Assembly (NCBI GenBank): GCA_017979445.1
Contig: CM030715.1
Location: forward strand, 28,993,169-29,057,168
Length of the DNA: 64,000 nucleotides
Reading direction: 5' to 3'
DNA from: Akebia trifoliata
Taxonomy: Eukaryota; Streptophyta; Magnoliopsida; Ranunculales; Lardizabalaceae
Under the pieces are notes generated by a model. It was given only the letters and a program-made list of their open reading frames with translations, did no database searches and was not told the origin of the DNA. Positions 23,401-34,859 of the stretch are shown here, piece after piece. The position numbers and the translations under genes were made by a program. Position 1 is the first letter of the stretch; each line of letters opens with the position of its first letter.

Positions 23401-23605
23401 GAGACGTGTCCACGAAATAAAAAAGAGATTTGTTAATTTTTAGATTTGTAAGAGACATGTCCGCGAAATAAAAAATAGAGTTGTTAATTTCTAGATTTTT
23501 AAGAGACATGTCCGCGAAATAAAAAAGAGATTTGTTAATTTTTAGATTTTTAAGAGACGTGTCCGCAAAATAAAAAATAGAGTTATTAATTTCTAGATTT
23601 TTAAG
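23401..23605. repeat. 51-bp tandem repeat, four copies
   Basis: gagacgtgtccgcgaaataa-type units start at 23,401, 23,452, 23,503 and 23,554, each followed by gagatttgttaattttag. Earlier single relatives lie near 22,030-22,110. Confidence 0.85.
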
Positions 23606-23639
23606 AGATTTTTAAATTAATTTTTAAAATAGAATACGT

Positions 23640-25340
23640 AAGAAAATTAATTTCCTTTTTAGGAGGTAGAGGATTTACTAGAAAGACCTATTTGTTTCTT
23701 TATTTTAAAAAAAAAATTCCCTTACTTTATCAAATTTGTTACTCGAACCGACTATACTTTATGAGTCAGTCTATTATGATTAACTTAGTAAGATTTTAAA
23801 TCTTACTAAAGAGTCTAAGGATCCACATGAATTATCAAATTAGAAATTCAACAATATAAACTTCTAAATTTTATGGAAAGAAATCAGATTTAAAAGAAAA
23901 AAATTGAATAAAAAAATAACTTTTTCGAGTTTGATCGTAGATTTTAAAAATGGATGACTATTGATCTTCAAAATTAATGCGATTGGAATCCACTACAGGG
24001 TATGTTAAGCAACAAATTAACTGCAACAATTTGAATTTTTTGATGTGGATCCTAACTATAAGATTTGCTGGATAACAAATATGATAAGGTGAGATTTGAT
24101 GGGTAACAAAATTCATAAAGTAAGGTTCTTTTAAAGGTGTCAGAATTTCAAGGGAGTTTTTATAATTAAAATGCAATAGTTAAGTCTATCGGGTAAATCA
24201 CTCTTCTTTTATACTATTAAGGTACTTCTTTCCAAGATATTAATTATAGTGTTAAGATCCAAAGACTCATGAAAAGCGAAGTCATATGTTCACACACAAT
24301 CCCGATTGTGTATAAACAATATCCAATAGTTAGGATAAAAGACAAATACCAAAAATATATTATGAATCTCTAAAATAAATCGTTGAATCTTACATATACA
24401 CGATCAAAATTGTGTGTGAATTTATGAATTCACTTTCATAAGTCTACGGATTCCAACCCTGAACTTTAATATCTTCTTTACTATTATAATGAGAAAAGCC
24501 AGGGTAGAAGTGATTGGGATCCCACAAATGCCTCACATTTACATTTAGATTTGATATAATCAAAGATTATTTTGGTCAAAAATAAAGAAATTTGCATTCC
24601 ACTGATTAGTTTTAAAATTTTCAAAAATATCATTTTTATTATATATTTTAAAAAATATTTTAATTAATATTTTAAATTATAAATGAGCCCTTTTGACATT
24701 TGGGAGTTTGCACATACAACCTTTTAGTTACTATTATAATGAGAAAAGGCAAAGCAGAAGTGGTTTGACAACAAATTTGGATCCCACAAATTCTCCCAAT
24801 TTTATATTTAAACTTAATATAATCAATGATTATTTTGTATCAAAATCCTCTTTTTCAATAAAACCTTTCCAAATTTATTATTTTTCCTCTTTCACCCCCT
24901 ACATCCAAAAGTGGATGTCCGTGTCTACATCATAAGCAAATTTCAATCTATACAATTAAACACAATGGTGGGTCCCAATCTCTTTGTCTTAAGAATTATA
25001 CCCTATAAATATCTCGAGGACAAGTATTTTTACTTTTCCTCTTTTACCCCTTGAGCCTAAAGATTTTCTAACGGTAACCCCCCAAGTTTACTATATTTTC
25101 TCTTTTACCCCCATAATCACAAGGAGAACGACACGGGAAAACTCTAGTCTATATAATAAAATAAAAAGGTAGGTCCTATTCTTTTGTCTCAATCATTATA
25201 CTTATAAAGAACGGATTTGATGAAATATTTATCTCTTTTACTTTTTTTTTCTCTTTTTAAGAAAACCTTAACTAATTGTATTGTCTTTCTTCTTCTCTCT
25301 TTTTCCAATATTATCCATATTATTTTCTTAAGTCGTTGTA
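23640..25340. repeat. AT-rich stretch with direct repeat copies
   Basis: No gene. The block ttactattataatgagaaaa..agaagtggttt..gatcccacaa..aatataatcaatgattatttt occurs at about 24,479-24,600 and again at 24,729-24,850 (250-bp spacing), and weaker relatives follow up to 25,700. Class unknown; a Helitron origin is conceivable but I see no firm terminus. Confidence 0.5.
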
Positions 25341-25546
25341 AATTGACTTAGTCACATGGTACACTCAATCGACACCGTAGTGTGATAGGCTCGAAAATCA
25401 TAGATATGCTTTTTTCAAAATATAAAATTATATCTTTTTATAGGGAACCATAGTTCTATATCTCGAAGAAAGCAGATCTACAATTCTCAAGACTGTCACG
25501 TAAGGGGTGTCGATTGAGTATGCCACATGGATCAGTTAAATTATCA
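25341..25546. mobile_element. Hairpin MITE H2
   Basis: Inverted arms cactcaatcgacacc / ggtgtcgattgagt, with an inner hairpin gaaaatcatagatatgct / agatctacaattctc. Same family as 28,670-29,093 and 59,471-59,656. Confidence 0.75.
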
Positions 25547-26290
25547 CGATTCTATTTTTTTTCTCTTCCCACACTCCCATCTCCCTTTTTTAATAATACC
25601 CCCTCCAAATTCATTAATTTTCATCTTTACCCCCTTAGCTCAAAAAAAAAAAGATGCCAGTGTGCAAAACCCAATCTAATATAAAACAAAAGTACTATTT
25701 TACTAGTCTTCTTTTTAAAATTTCCTACAACTCCTATGTCCTAGGCAGTAGGCACTATAGAATTTTACCAACTGTATAATTTTTGGGGAGTTAAATTGGA
25801 AAAAATGTTGAGAGTGTTTGGATGGAATGGGGTTAAAAGACCCTAGTTCTACCCTTTCTTTCCATCTTCTATACACTAATGGATTTTGAATCTATTGAGA
25901 TAAAAAAAAAATACTCTCTCCCATTTTTTGTTTTTAGCCTTCTACACACCCTCATCAGATTTACAACAGCACACACAAAGTCACAACCATGATAGCAATA
26001 AAAGAATAAACATACCCATTAAAAAAAAACCAATATGAAGAAAGTAAAAAGAAGAAACAATTTGAAAACTTTTTTAAAATATAAAAAAAAAAGGAGAGAA
26101 AAGAGAACGATGAGGGAGGAGAGATCTTTTGGCTAAAAACTTTTTCCTCAAAAATATCCCAGGCTCTCCACTGAGTGCCACGTCAAGTATGAGGGTAGCT
26201 TTGTAAATTGAGGATGTCATTCAATACACGAGGGCTCATGTGATTGTTTGATCACGAATCTTGTGAGCAAAAACAATTTCAAAAGAGTAG
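25547..26290. other. Gene-free stretch, left flank of copia A
   Basis: AT-rich, with poly-purine near 26,040-26,130. No gene or element recognised. Confidence 0.5.
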
Positions 26291-27050
26291 GTATTATTAG
26301 CCCAGCCCAAAAAACAAGCCCATCAAAGTCTAATGGGTCTGATCCACCGTCATCAACTATGTTGTGTTTTAGTTTTCTTTTCAGTTGTTGTTTTGGCAGT
26401 TAGTTGCTTTTAAAAATTTTGAATTTTTAGAATGCTGATTTTCTAACTAGAAAGTTGAGTATTGAAGTGGCATGAATATGGTACCATAGATCTTTTTCCA
26501 TATGGGATACACAACTGCCCATCTTTTATTATATTTATATATAAAAAATCTTCTCATTATTCTTTTTTTTTTTTTTGATAAGTAGCATTATATTCATATA
26601 TAAAGAAAAAAACATTACTAGGCCAGTCGAGATGACCAACCTAGCAAGACTTTACAAAGAGATGCTACTCACAAGAAATACAAAACATCTCATCCCAGTT
26701 ACAGATAAAATCCTCGAAACAAAATAATTCTATGCCATCTTTTTAATCCCCCTCAAAGATATGACCATTTCTCTCCCACCACACCCCCCAACATATTGCA
26801 AATGGTGTGATACTCTATAGCAACCTCTTTCATGCCATCAAAAGAAAATCCACTCGACGACCAACACATGAAAAGGTCCTTTATTATTTTGAGCAAGCAA
26901 GTTAATATTCCAAATATTCGTTAACCAATTATAACTGACTCTATTAGTATAATATTATAAGATGTTCTTATTTGTTTTAGTTAGTTAAAAGAGAAAGAGA
27001 AGAAGCCATTCATTAATCTGTCTTTCTATATATATATATATATATATTTG
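26291..27050 (+). repeat. 5' LTR of copia A, interrupted
   Basis: The segments aagcccatcaaagtctaatg, gttgttttggcagttag, aattttgaattttt and then aattataactgact..ttagttagttaa..gaagccattcattaatct match 43,786-43,972 in the same order, so these are the two LTRs of one element. About 490 bp at 26,432-26,921 is foreign (hairpin-MITE end plus antisense LINE). The outer TG terminus has decayed and the start is approximate. It ends just before the primer binding site. Confidence 0.75.
26562..26915 (-). pseudogene. LINE 3' end, antisense, inside copia A LTR
   Basis: Begins on the plus strand with a poly-T tract (26,562-26,575), the complement of an A tail, followed by gataagtagcattatattc. On the minus strand the sequence ends with a zf-RVT/C-terminal type region (WRERNGHIFEG). 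A 5'-truncated insertion into the LTR. Confidence 0.65.
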
Positions 27051-27051
27051 G

Positions 27052-27063
27052 TGGTATCAGAGC
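27052..27063 (+). other. Primer binding site of copia A
   Basis: tggtatcagagc, complementary to the 3' end of plant initiator tRNA-Met, the usual primer of Ty1/copia elements. It follows the 5' LTR directly. Confidence 0.9.
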
Positions 27064-27098
27064 ATATTATTAGACCTAACTCCTTTTGTTTTGTAATC

Positions 27099-27950
27099 AT
27101 GGAATCATTTTCTTCTTCTTCAACTAAAACCTCATCTGCCTCGTTTATGATTGCTAACATCACAAACTTGGTTTTGATCAAATTAGATGGCGGTAACTAT
27201 ATTTACAATTTCTCTCTGTTCTCAAAGGTCATGGACTCATTGGGTTTGTGGATGGATATAACCATGCCCAGAAAAATATTTACATTTCTTGAATAAGAAT
27301 GCCAAGATCAACATCTCTAATTAAGTTGGATCAACGCTACTCTTTCAGAAAGGAGAGCGTATTATCATGTGTTGTAGTAGGACTGCATATTTTCGCATCA
27401 GTATGGCAATCCTTGGAGAATCTCACTTTCCCACATTATTCAATTACAAACCCAACTCCAAACACTTAAAAAAGGTAATTCTTCAATATCTAAATAGCTT
27501 TTTAAAATCAAGAGAATTTCTTATAAATTGAAAATTGTGGGCGTTTACCACATGAATGATGCTGATTGATCTTGCGGTTAATGTATTAAATGGGTTACCA
27601 CATGAATATAAATCTTTTGCTACTACAATCCGGACTTGGACTTGCTTAGATCCGGGGTTACTACGGAAGAACTTGACAACCTTGTATTTCTATTGTGTGA
27701 AGAATTAAGTCTTACCGAACAACAATCTTCCAAATCTTCTATTTTTCTTGTTACTCGTGGATCACATCAAAATTCATGTAGCAAACATACTTTTCATACG
27801 CCTAATCATCTTGTCAAATTTGCAATCGAGTTGGGCATCTTGCCATTGACTGTTATCATCGCATGGACTATGATTTTCAAGGAAAATTTCTCCTTCAAAA
27901 TTTATGGGCAATTTTTGCAAATTCAAGTGATCAATTTTGGTATATGGACA
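27099..27950 (+). pseudogene. copia A gag and start of protease
   Basis: Starts MESFSSSSTKTSSASFMIAN, then LVLIKLDGGNYIYNFSLF, a typical copia gag N-terminus (LTR-proximal ATG 36 bp after the primer site). Further pieces in other frames: LNGLPHEYKSFATTIRT near 27,590, a CCHC zinc knuckle (CQICNRVGHLAIDC near 27,812-27,853), then DQFWYMDT near 27,930-27,950, which is the beginning of the aspartic protease active site. It breaks off there, where LINE sequence starts. Stops and frameshifts make it non-functional. The rest of the element's pol resumes at 39,197. Confidence 0.8.
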
Positions 27951-27984
27951 CAGTATAGAGGAGGTGACAAGAAATCAGTAGGCA

Positions 27985-28669
27985 ATGGCCAAGGTTTGTG
28001 TATCCTTGGGCGTAATGTTTCATCTTGCCTAAAGAGGATCTGCAAGAAGATTAGCCAAATTTGTTCGAGATTTCTATGGGGTGGTGCTGATATGAAGCAA
28101 ACCATGCACACAGTGAGTTGGGATAGAATCTTTTGTTCGAAGGAGGAGTGGGGGTCTGGGCATCCAAAGAGTAGAAGTGTGGAATCGAGCTGTGATTCTG
28201 AAGCAGGTCTGGGAGATTGCTAGCAAAAGGGAAAGCTTGTGGGTCGACTGAATCTAAGCTAACAGAATTAGAAGTAAGAAATTCTGTACCATAGGATTTC
28301 TTCTTGGGTGTGGAGGAAAATTCTGGCCTCAAGAGATGGGGCTGCTAGAAATGTGAGGTGAGTCACAGGGTATGGGGCAGCTATTGATCTCTGGCATGAA
28401 CCTTGGCACCCAACAGGTATTCTCTATAACAATTTTCTAAGAGAGTTGCCATATAACTCTAGGCTTCACTAAAATGCCAAGGTAAAAGCAATCATATAGG
28501 AGGGTGTATGGCACCTCCCTCGTTCAACAACTATGGAACATGTTTGGGAAGGAGCCAAGGAGGTGGAGATCGACTTCGGGAGTAAGGATAGGTTGGTTTG
28601 GCAACCCTCTTCAAATGGGCAGTTTTCTATCCAATCATCTTATCAAGCTATAGTACTCCAAAAGAGTCA
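27985..28669 (+). pseudogene. LINE fragment, sense
   Basis: Contains the end of a LINE reverse transcriptase (KKISQICSRFLWGGADMK, then VEVWNRAVILKQVWEIASKR in another frame), and the linker AAIDLWHEPWHPTGIL and DRLVWQPSSNGQFSIQSSYQ. Interrupted by stops. Two hairpin MITEs follow at 28,670. It sits where copia A's protease is cut off. Confidence 0.75.
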
Positions 28670-28879
28670 TGATAATCTGACTTAGGTACGTAGCATACTC
28701 AATCAACTTACCTACTGTGACAGGCTCAAAAATCGTATATGTGCTCTCCTCGGGATACAAAATTGCACCTCTATATAGGGAACCATAGTTCTGTATCCTG
28801 AGAAGAGTACATCTACGATTCTCGAGCCTGTCATGTCAGGTAAGTTGATTGAGTTGCCATTGGCTAAGTCAGATTATCA
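28670..28879. mobile_element. Hairpin MITE H3
   Basis: A 210-bp near-perfect inverted repeat, tgataatctgacttagg..actcaatcaacttacct to its complement, with an inner hairpin (tgctctcctcgggatacaaa / ctgtatcctgagaagagt). Preceded and followed by the same 17 bp, gtactccaaaagagtca. Confidence 0.85.
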
Positions 28880-28896
28880 GTACTCCAAAAGAGTCA

Positions 28897-29093
28897 TGAT
28901 AATCTAACTTAGGCACGTGGCATACTCAATAGACTTACCTGACGTGGCAAGCTTGAAAATCATAGATATGCTCTCATCGGGATACAAAATTGCACCTCTT
29001 TATAGGAAATAATAATTCCGTATCCTGAGGAGAGCACATCTATGTTTCTGAGCTTGTCATGTTAGGTAAGACTATTGAGTTGCTAGATTATCA
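28897..29093. mobile_element. Hairpin MITE H4
   Basis: A 197-bp head-to-tail relative of H3, starting tgataatctaacttagg and ending ctagattatca. It is preceded by the 17-bp block shared with H3 and followed by gtactctttcc. Confidence 0.85.
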
Positions 29094-29934
29094 GTACTCT
29101 TTCCAAAATGATCACATCCCAACCATGGTTATTTTGAAATGTATGGAGGATGAGATATCCTATAGCTTCTAAAGCAATAACCTAAAGGCTCCCAACACCA
29201 TGAAGGTTAAAGAAATATATTGATTTATGATTTATATAAATAAATTTAATATTAAATTGAGTTTTAATTTTCTTTGCAAAGAAGTTGTATAGTGTGTAAA
29301 GATGAATCAAAGACGTTCATTGTATCTAGTCCAAACTTAAATTCATGAACTCAAATTAATGAATCTAGGTGTATTGATTAAGGTGCATGGCATTTATATT
29401 GGTTCATAGATTAAGGTTCATTCATTAATTCTATATGAATGGATTTAGAGATAAACTTAAGGTTGGAAGGTATTTTGGGTTATGTATTTAATAAATATAT
29501 GTACAATGCACCTTAGTTAAAAGATTTTGTGGGACATGTATTAATTTATTGTGATACATTTTTCTAAGTTCATCTTCACCACTATATAAACTCCTAACCC
29601 CATCGGTTTTTTTTATTATAACTTACTCAATTTTCTCACATTTCTCAATTTCACTCTGTTCTTTGTGAGAATTTTTTTATATCTTTCTTTTGGGCATTTT
29701 AACTTAGTACAAGTTCCTACCGAGTAGTGTAAACTTTTAGATGAACGGGATCTAGTTCAGGTTATCTTGAATCTCGAAGATAGTTTTGTTATGTTTCCTT
29801 GCACAAACGGGAGGGTTCGACTATCTTCAAGAAGTGTTTACGCTCCTTTTAGCCAAGTTGGTTTGATTGGGGATTATAATTCTTTATTTATTTTTTTTTA
29901 CAAAGAAATCAAGTTCTGTTCTTGATTTCCAACA
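29094..29934 (+). repeat. LTR-like sequence ending ...gatttccaaca
   Basis: The right end, ttcttgatttccaaca at 29,934, is a common copia LTR terminus, and tatataaac at 29,584 could be its TATA box. The left boundary is unclear (around 29,220). No primer site or coding follows, so this would be a solo or truncated LTR. Confidence 0.4.
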
Positions 29935-29960
29935 AAGTCTTGTATGCTTGTCTTGTAGCA

Positions 29961-30316
29961 TGTGACTTATATTAAGTGAAACATGTGTATAGAGAAAGTA
30001 GGTGGATGGCGGAGTGGAATGATGGCATTTGTATTTTAGGATTGTTAGGGACAATTAATAGGTTGGGAGTGTGGGGGCAACACCCCCGCGGTACGGTACA
30101 GGGGTATTATTAGAATTTTCTAATACCTATTGTACGGCTGGGGTTTACTATAAATTCATATGATTTAATCCTAAATTGACATATAATGAAATTTCAGCCC
30201 CTCGTTCCTGTGGATGTAAGCACACTGTCGAATCACGTTAAATCTGTGTGTTCTTATTTCTTTCTTATTTTTTTCTTTTCGTATTATTCATCATAATTAT
30301 CGCACGTAACACAACA
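29961..30316 (+). repeat. 5' LTR of copia B
   Basis: A 356-bp sequence from tgtgacttatat to cgtaacacaaca, followed two bases later by tggtattaaagc, a decayed tRNA-Met primer site (canonical tggtatcagagc). Its middle (gacaattaataggttggg, taatacctattgtacgg) occurs inverted at 33,380-33,663. Confidence 0.75.
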
Positions 30317-30340
30317 ATTGGTATTAAAGCTCAGATTACG

Positions 30341-32935
30341 ATGTCTGAGATTTCTTCTACAAAATTCGACATGGCCAAGTTCGATGGATCTGATAATTTT
30401 GGATTATGGTAGAGGAGGGTGAATGATCTACTAGTGCAGCAGGGTATGGTGAATGCGTTATACGGAAGACAACCGGAAGGCATGGACGACATAGATTGGA
30501 AGGAACAGGAAACGAAGGCTGTGGCCACTATTAGGCTTTGTTTGGCCGATGACGTGATGTATCACGTCATGGATGAGGAATCACCAACGATAGTTTGATC
30601 GAAACTGGAAAGTTGGTATATATCCAAGTCATTGACGAACAAACTTTACCTTAAGCAGAAACTATATGGCCTTAAGATGTCAGAGGACACATATCTGAAT
30701 CAGCATATTAACATGTTCAACTAGATCGTCAGTGATTTGAAACAAGTTGACGTGAAGTTCGATGACGAAGACAAGGCGTTGATATTACTGAATTCCCTAT
30801 CTTTCTCTTATATACAAAAATTTGGTTACAACTTTGATGTTGGGGAAAGAAACTCTCGAATTGAAGGAGATCACAAGTGCCCTATTAGGCTTTAATTTGA
30901 GGAAAAGAATTGGTGATGAGAATTCACGAGGTGAAAAAGCTTGTGGTAAGGAGTAGTCAGGAACGTGAGAGAAACAAGTCCTAGAGTGAATCGAGTAATA
31001 ATAAAGTTCGGTCTAAATCCAAGAAAAAGAAGGACATATAGTATTATAAGTGCGGAAAAAGAGGCACATAAAACAAGAATGTCCAAAGAAAAAGAATAGG
31101 GATATAGATAATAAGGAGAGTTCATCAAAGTCTATGAATGTAGTGAAAGAAGAAGACTCAGAGAGCGGTGACAAGGATATGCTTTATGTTTCATCCAGTT
31201 TGGATTTGACATGTTCTTATCACATGATACCCAATAAATATTGGTTTGACACCTACAGATTAGTTAATTCTAGTTTTGTTCTGATGGGTAACGATACTTT
31301 ATGCAACATTGTTAAAATGGGAAATATCAAAATTAAAATGTTTGATGGTGTTATTAGAATATTGTGTAATGTTAGACATATACCGGATGTGAGGAATAAT
31401 TTGATTTCATTGGGCGCTTTAGATGTTACAAGTTTGAAAGTGGAGTAATGAAGGTGAGTAAAGATGTTATGACAATCATGAATGTGCAAAAATTAGCATG
31501 ACATATTTATAAACTGTTAGGTACCATAGTTGTAAGTGGAGCTGCAGTCACAAAATCTGAATCAGATAGTATGGTCTTATGGCATATGCGGTTAGGCCAT
31601 ATGGGTGAGCCTGGGATGATGGAACTTAATAAGAAAAACCTATTGAAGGGTGTCAAAACATGCAAGCTTGATTTCTACAAGTATTGTGTTCTTGGAAAAT
31701 AGAATAAGGTGCAGTTCAAGACAGCCACACACAAGAAAGAGGGGATTCTTAACTATGTTCATACAGATGTTTGGGAGCCAATATGCGTAGCATCATGGGG
31801 AGGTCATATGTATTTCGTGATTTTCATTGATAACTACTCATAAAAGATTTGGGTGTACTTCATGCGACACAAGTCAGAAACGTTTGCCAAGTTCAAGTTG
31901 TAAAAAGTTAAACTAGAAAACCAGATAAGGAGGAAGATCAAATGTCTCAGGTCAGACAATGACCCTGAGTACACAGATTTAAAGTTCATGGAATTGTGTG
32001 AGCACTATGGGATCAAGAGACACTTCACAGTATGCAAAAAATCACAATAGAATGGTGTAACAAAAAGGATAAACAGAACAATAGTTGAAAAAACAATGTG
32101 TCCCAGGTTGAATGCATGGCTTGCCAAGAATTTCTAGGTAGAAGTAATGAATATGACATGTTTTTAATTAACAAATCACCTAAGACAACATGTGATGTGA
32201 AAGTAACAGAGGAGGCATGGACAAGAAACGTAATAGACTACTCTAGTTTGAAAGTGTTTGGATGTCCAGCCTATGTGCATGTTTCTAGTGAGGAAAGGTC
32301 AAAACTTGATGCGAAGTCTAGACAGTATATTTTTCTGGGGTATCAAAAAGGGGTGAAAAGCTTTAAGCTCTCAGATTCAAAAGCAAACAAGGTGGTGATC
32401 AGTAGAGATGTGGGTTTCGATAAGAAAGTCACGTTGCAGCGTACTCAGGAAAAAGAGAAACATGTGCCAGAAAATTACAGCAACAATGAGCATGTGATGC
32501 AAGTAGAGCTAGAAAATGCTCAAAATATAGGGAGCTCTAACTTAGAGGATCAATAGCATCACAGTACAGCTACAAACAGACTTAGACGCACTATCAGGCC
32601 ACCCACTAAGTATGGTTAGAAGATTTGGTTTCTTATGCACTCATTACTAGTAGCGGGGATCCTACTACTTTTCAGAAGACATTACGTAGCCAAGAGAAAA
32701 GTAAATGGATGGGTGTTATGGAGGAAGAAATGTAGCCTATGCATAAGAACCAGACATGGGAGTTCGTAGAGCTTCCAAAGGGAAAGAGGGCAATAAGATG
32801 CAAATGAGTGTATAAGAAGAAATAAGTATAAAAAAAGGATGAGAAGTTCAAGGCTCGTCTAGTAACAAAGGATTACTCATAGAGGAAAGGGGTTGACTAT
32901 GATGATATTTTTTTTCCTATAGTTGTAGATGTGTT
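30341..32935 (+). pseudogene. copia B gag-pol, truncated in reverse transcriptase
   Basis: Order of pieces: gag (MSEISSTKFDMAKFDGSDNF at 30,341, then LKMSEDTYLNQHINMF), zinc knuckle KCGKRGTxKQEC near 31,050, protease region (SYHMIPNKYWFDTYR, VRHIPDVRNNLISLGALD), GAG-pre-integrase (LWHMRLGHMGEPGMMEL), integrase core (VHTDVWEP; RSDNDPEY), integrase C-terminus (SSLKVFGCPAYVHVSSEERS to 32,540), and the start of RT (KSKWMGVMEEE, TWEFVELPKGKRAIR). The third catalytic residue of integrase is Lys instead of Glu (NGVTKRINRT). Many stops. The coding sequence stops abruptly near 32,930. Confidence 0.85.
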
Positions 32936-33380
32936 TTTTGTGATCACCTGAAATTTCGAGATTACTTGTTCATCGGATTCCCCTTAGATCGTTTTCTTAT
33001 CCTGAAAAACAAAATCTTCGATACCTAAGTTAGGTTTTGAAGAAAATTTAACAATTGATATTTTTTAGGTAAGGATCACATAGCTTTTGTTATGGCCCCT
33101 CTCTTCTTTTTATAGAGAAAATTATTTCCATTTTCCACGTTTCCAATCTTATCCCTTTTTCTTTGTTGGATCCCTTAATAATGGGAAATTCTCTCAGAAT
33201 ATTATGCTCAAATCTCAAAGATTTAGGGATTGGCAATCCCTTATTTCTGGGATTTCAAACTTCCTGGTCAACCCCCAATTTATGGTGAATCGGTAAATAT
33301 TTGACCTACCCGATCATATCATATATCGGGAAATTTTATAACTTAATGTGCTAACCCTGATATGAATTTATCGAGAGATC
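32936..33380. other. Unassigned stretch between two copia halves
   Basis: Non-coding, moderately T-rich, including gatcatatcatatatcggg and repeats of gatatgaatttat. I recognise no family. Confidence 0.4.
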
Positions 33381-33663
33381 ATATATAGGGTTACATCATA
33401 TGAATTTATAGTAAATCCTAACCGTACAATAGGTATTAAAAAATTTCAATAATACCCCTGTATCATACCCCGAGGGCATTGCCTCTGCACCCAAACCTAT
33501 TAATTGTCCCTAACAATCCCAAAATACAGATGCCATTGTTCCGTTTCGTTCCGTTCAGTATGTTATGCGTTCCTCGCTCCGCTCGAAATGCAACACCCCC
33601 CTCTCTCTACTCTCGTATCCGTCTGTTTTCTCTATATACATGTTCCATTCAATATGAGCAACA
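33381..33663 (-). repeat. 3' LTR of a copia B relative, antisense, truncated
   Basis: The complement of this segment starts tgttgctcatattgaatgg and runs through atgtatatagagaaaac and gacaattaataggtttggg to taggatttactataaattc, matching the LTR at 29,961-30,316 in order. The distal end is missing. Confidence 0.75.
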
Positions 33664-34685
33664 TACTACAATAATCTCCACTTTGACGAATATCCACCCC
33701 TTAGGAGAAGAAGACATAACCTGAAACTCTACCTGGGACAATAGGTTGGAACGTCTCCCATCTAGCAATTGGAGACATTAATTAAGTCCAAACAATACTT
33801 GAATTTATCTGTGGTAACTGGCTTTGTCAACATGTATGCTGCATTCTCAGAAGTGTGAACTTTCTCAAGCAATAGTTCACTAGAAGAAACTAATTCCCTG
33901 ATCCTGTGAAACCTTTCATCTATGTGCTTAGTCCTTGCATGATATACTTAGTTCTTTGCCAGATAAATGACACTCTGATTATCACAATGCAATTGAACTC
34001 CACCTTGCTTAATACCCAGCTCCTTGACCAATCCTATAAGCCACAAGGCTTCCTTGACAGCCTCAACCACAGCCATATATTCTGACTCAATAGTTGATAA
34101 TGCAACTAGAGATTGAACCATGGACCTCCAACAAATAGCCCCCCCACAAGAGTGAATACATAACCTATGGTAGACCTCCTATCATCCAAATCCCCTACAT
34201 AATCTGCATCCACATATCCCTCAACTGAAGGATCACCTTATTGTCTGCTAAACATGATGCCATAGTTTGTCGTACCCTTCAAGTACATGAAGATCCACTT
34301 GACTGCATCCCAATGCTCTCGTCCTGGATTTGATAGAAACTTGCTCACCACACTGACTGTTTGTACCAAATCTAGTCTTGTACAAATCATATCATACATC
34401 AAGCACTCCACTGCACTAGCATATAAGACCTTGGACATATCTTGCACTTCATCATTTGTCTTCGAGCACTAAGCTATAGACAATCTAAAATGATTTGTCA
34501 AAAGTGTACATACTAGTTTTGCATTATCCATACTGAACCTTCCCAACACTCTTTCAACATAACTACACTGAGATAACCATAATCTCCTAAAAGCTCTGTC
34601 CCTGAGAATCTTCATCCCAAGAATCTTCTTAGTCGCACCCAAATTCTTCATGTCAAATTTTCTACTCAACAAAGTCTTTCCTATA
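33664..34685 (-). pseudogene. copia B-type RT end and RNase H, antisense
   Basis: On the minus strand: LLSRKFDMKNLGATKKILGM (end of RT, near 34,640-34,680), YLKGTTNYGIMFSR near 34,240-34,290, then RNase H with the typical 'sqstveAEYmavveavkEAlWLigLv' type segment near 34,000-34,090 in broken form. It ends at the antisense LTR. Complements, almost exactly, the part of pol missing from the sense copia B. Either a separate truncated insertion or the inverted 3' half of copia B. Confidence 0.75.
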
Positions 34686-34859
34686 AATGTTATTGTTGTT
34701 TACATATTGCATGTAAGCGTGTTTATATATATCATCATGTATTTTTGATGAAGATCACTTTTCTTTTATGGATAGGCTAACTCATTCTGAACCCTAGAAT
34801 CAATCGACTTTTATACCTTAGATAACAAATGTGAGAAATGCATTTTTCTTGGTGTAAGT
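34686..34859 (+). pseudogene. copia C integrase C-terminus, left piece
   Basis: The last codons before the solo LTR read NKCEKCIFLGV, which continue after it as SDHSKAYKLYNHITKK at 36,926. Upstream of about 34,780 I cannot recognise the element. Confidence 0.6.
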
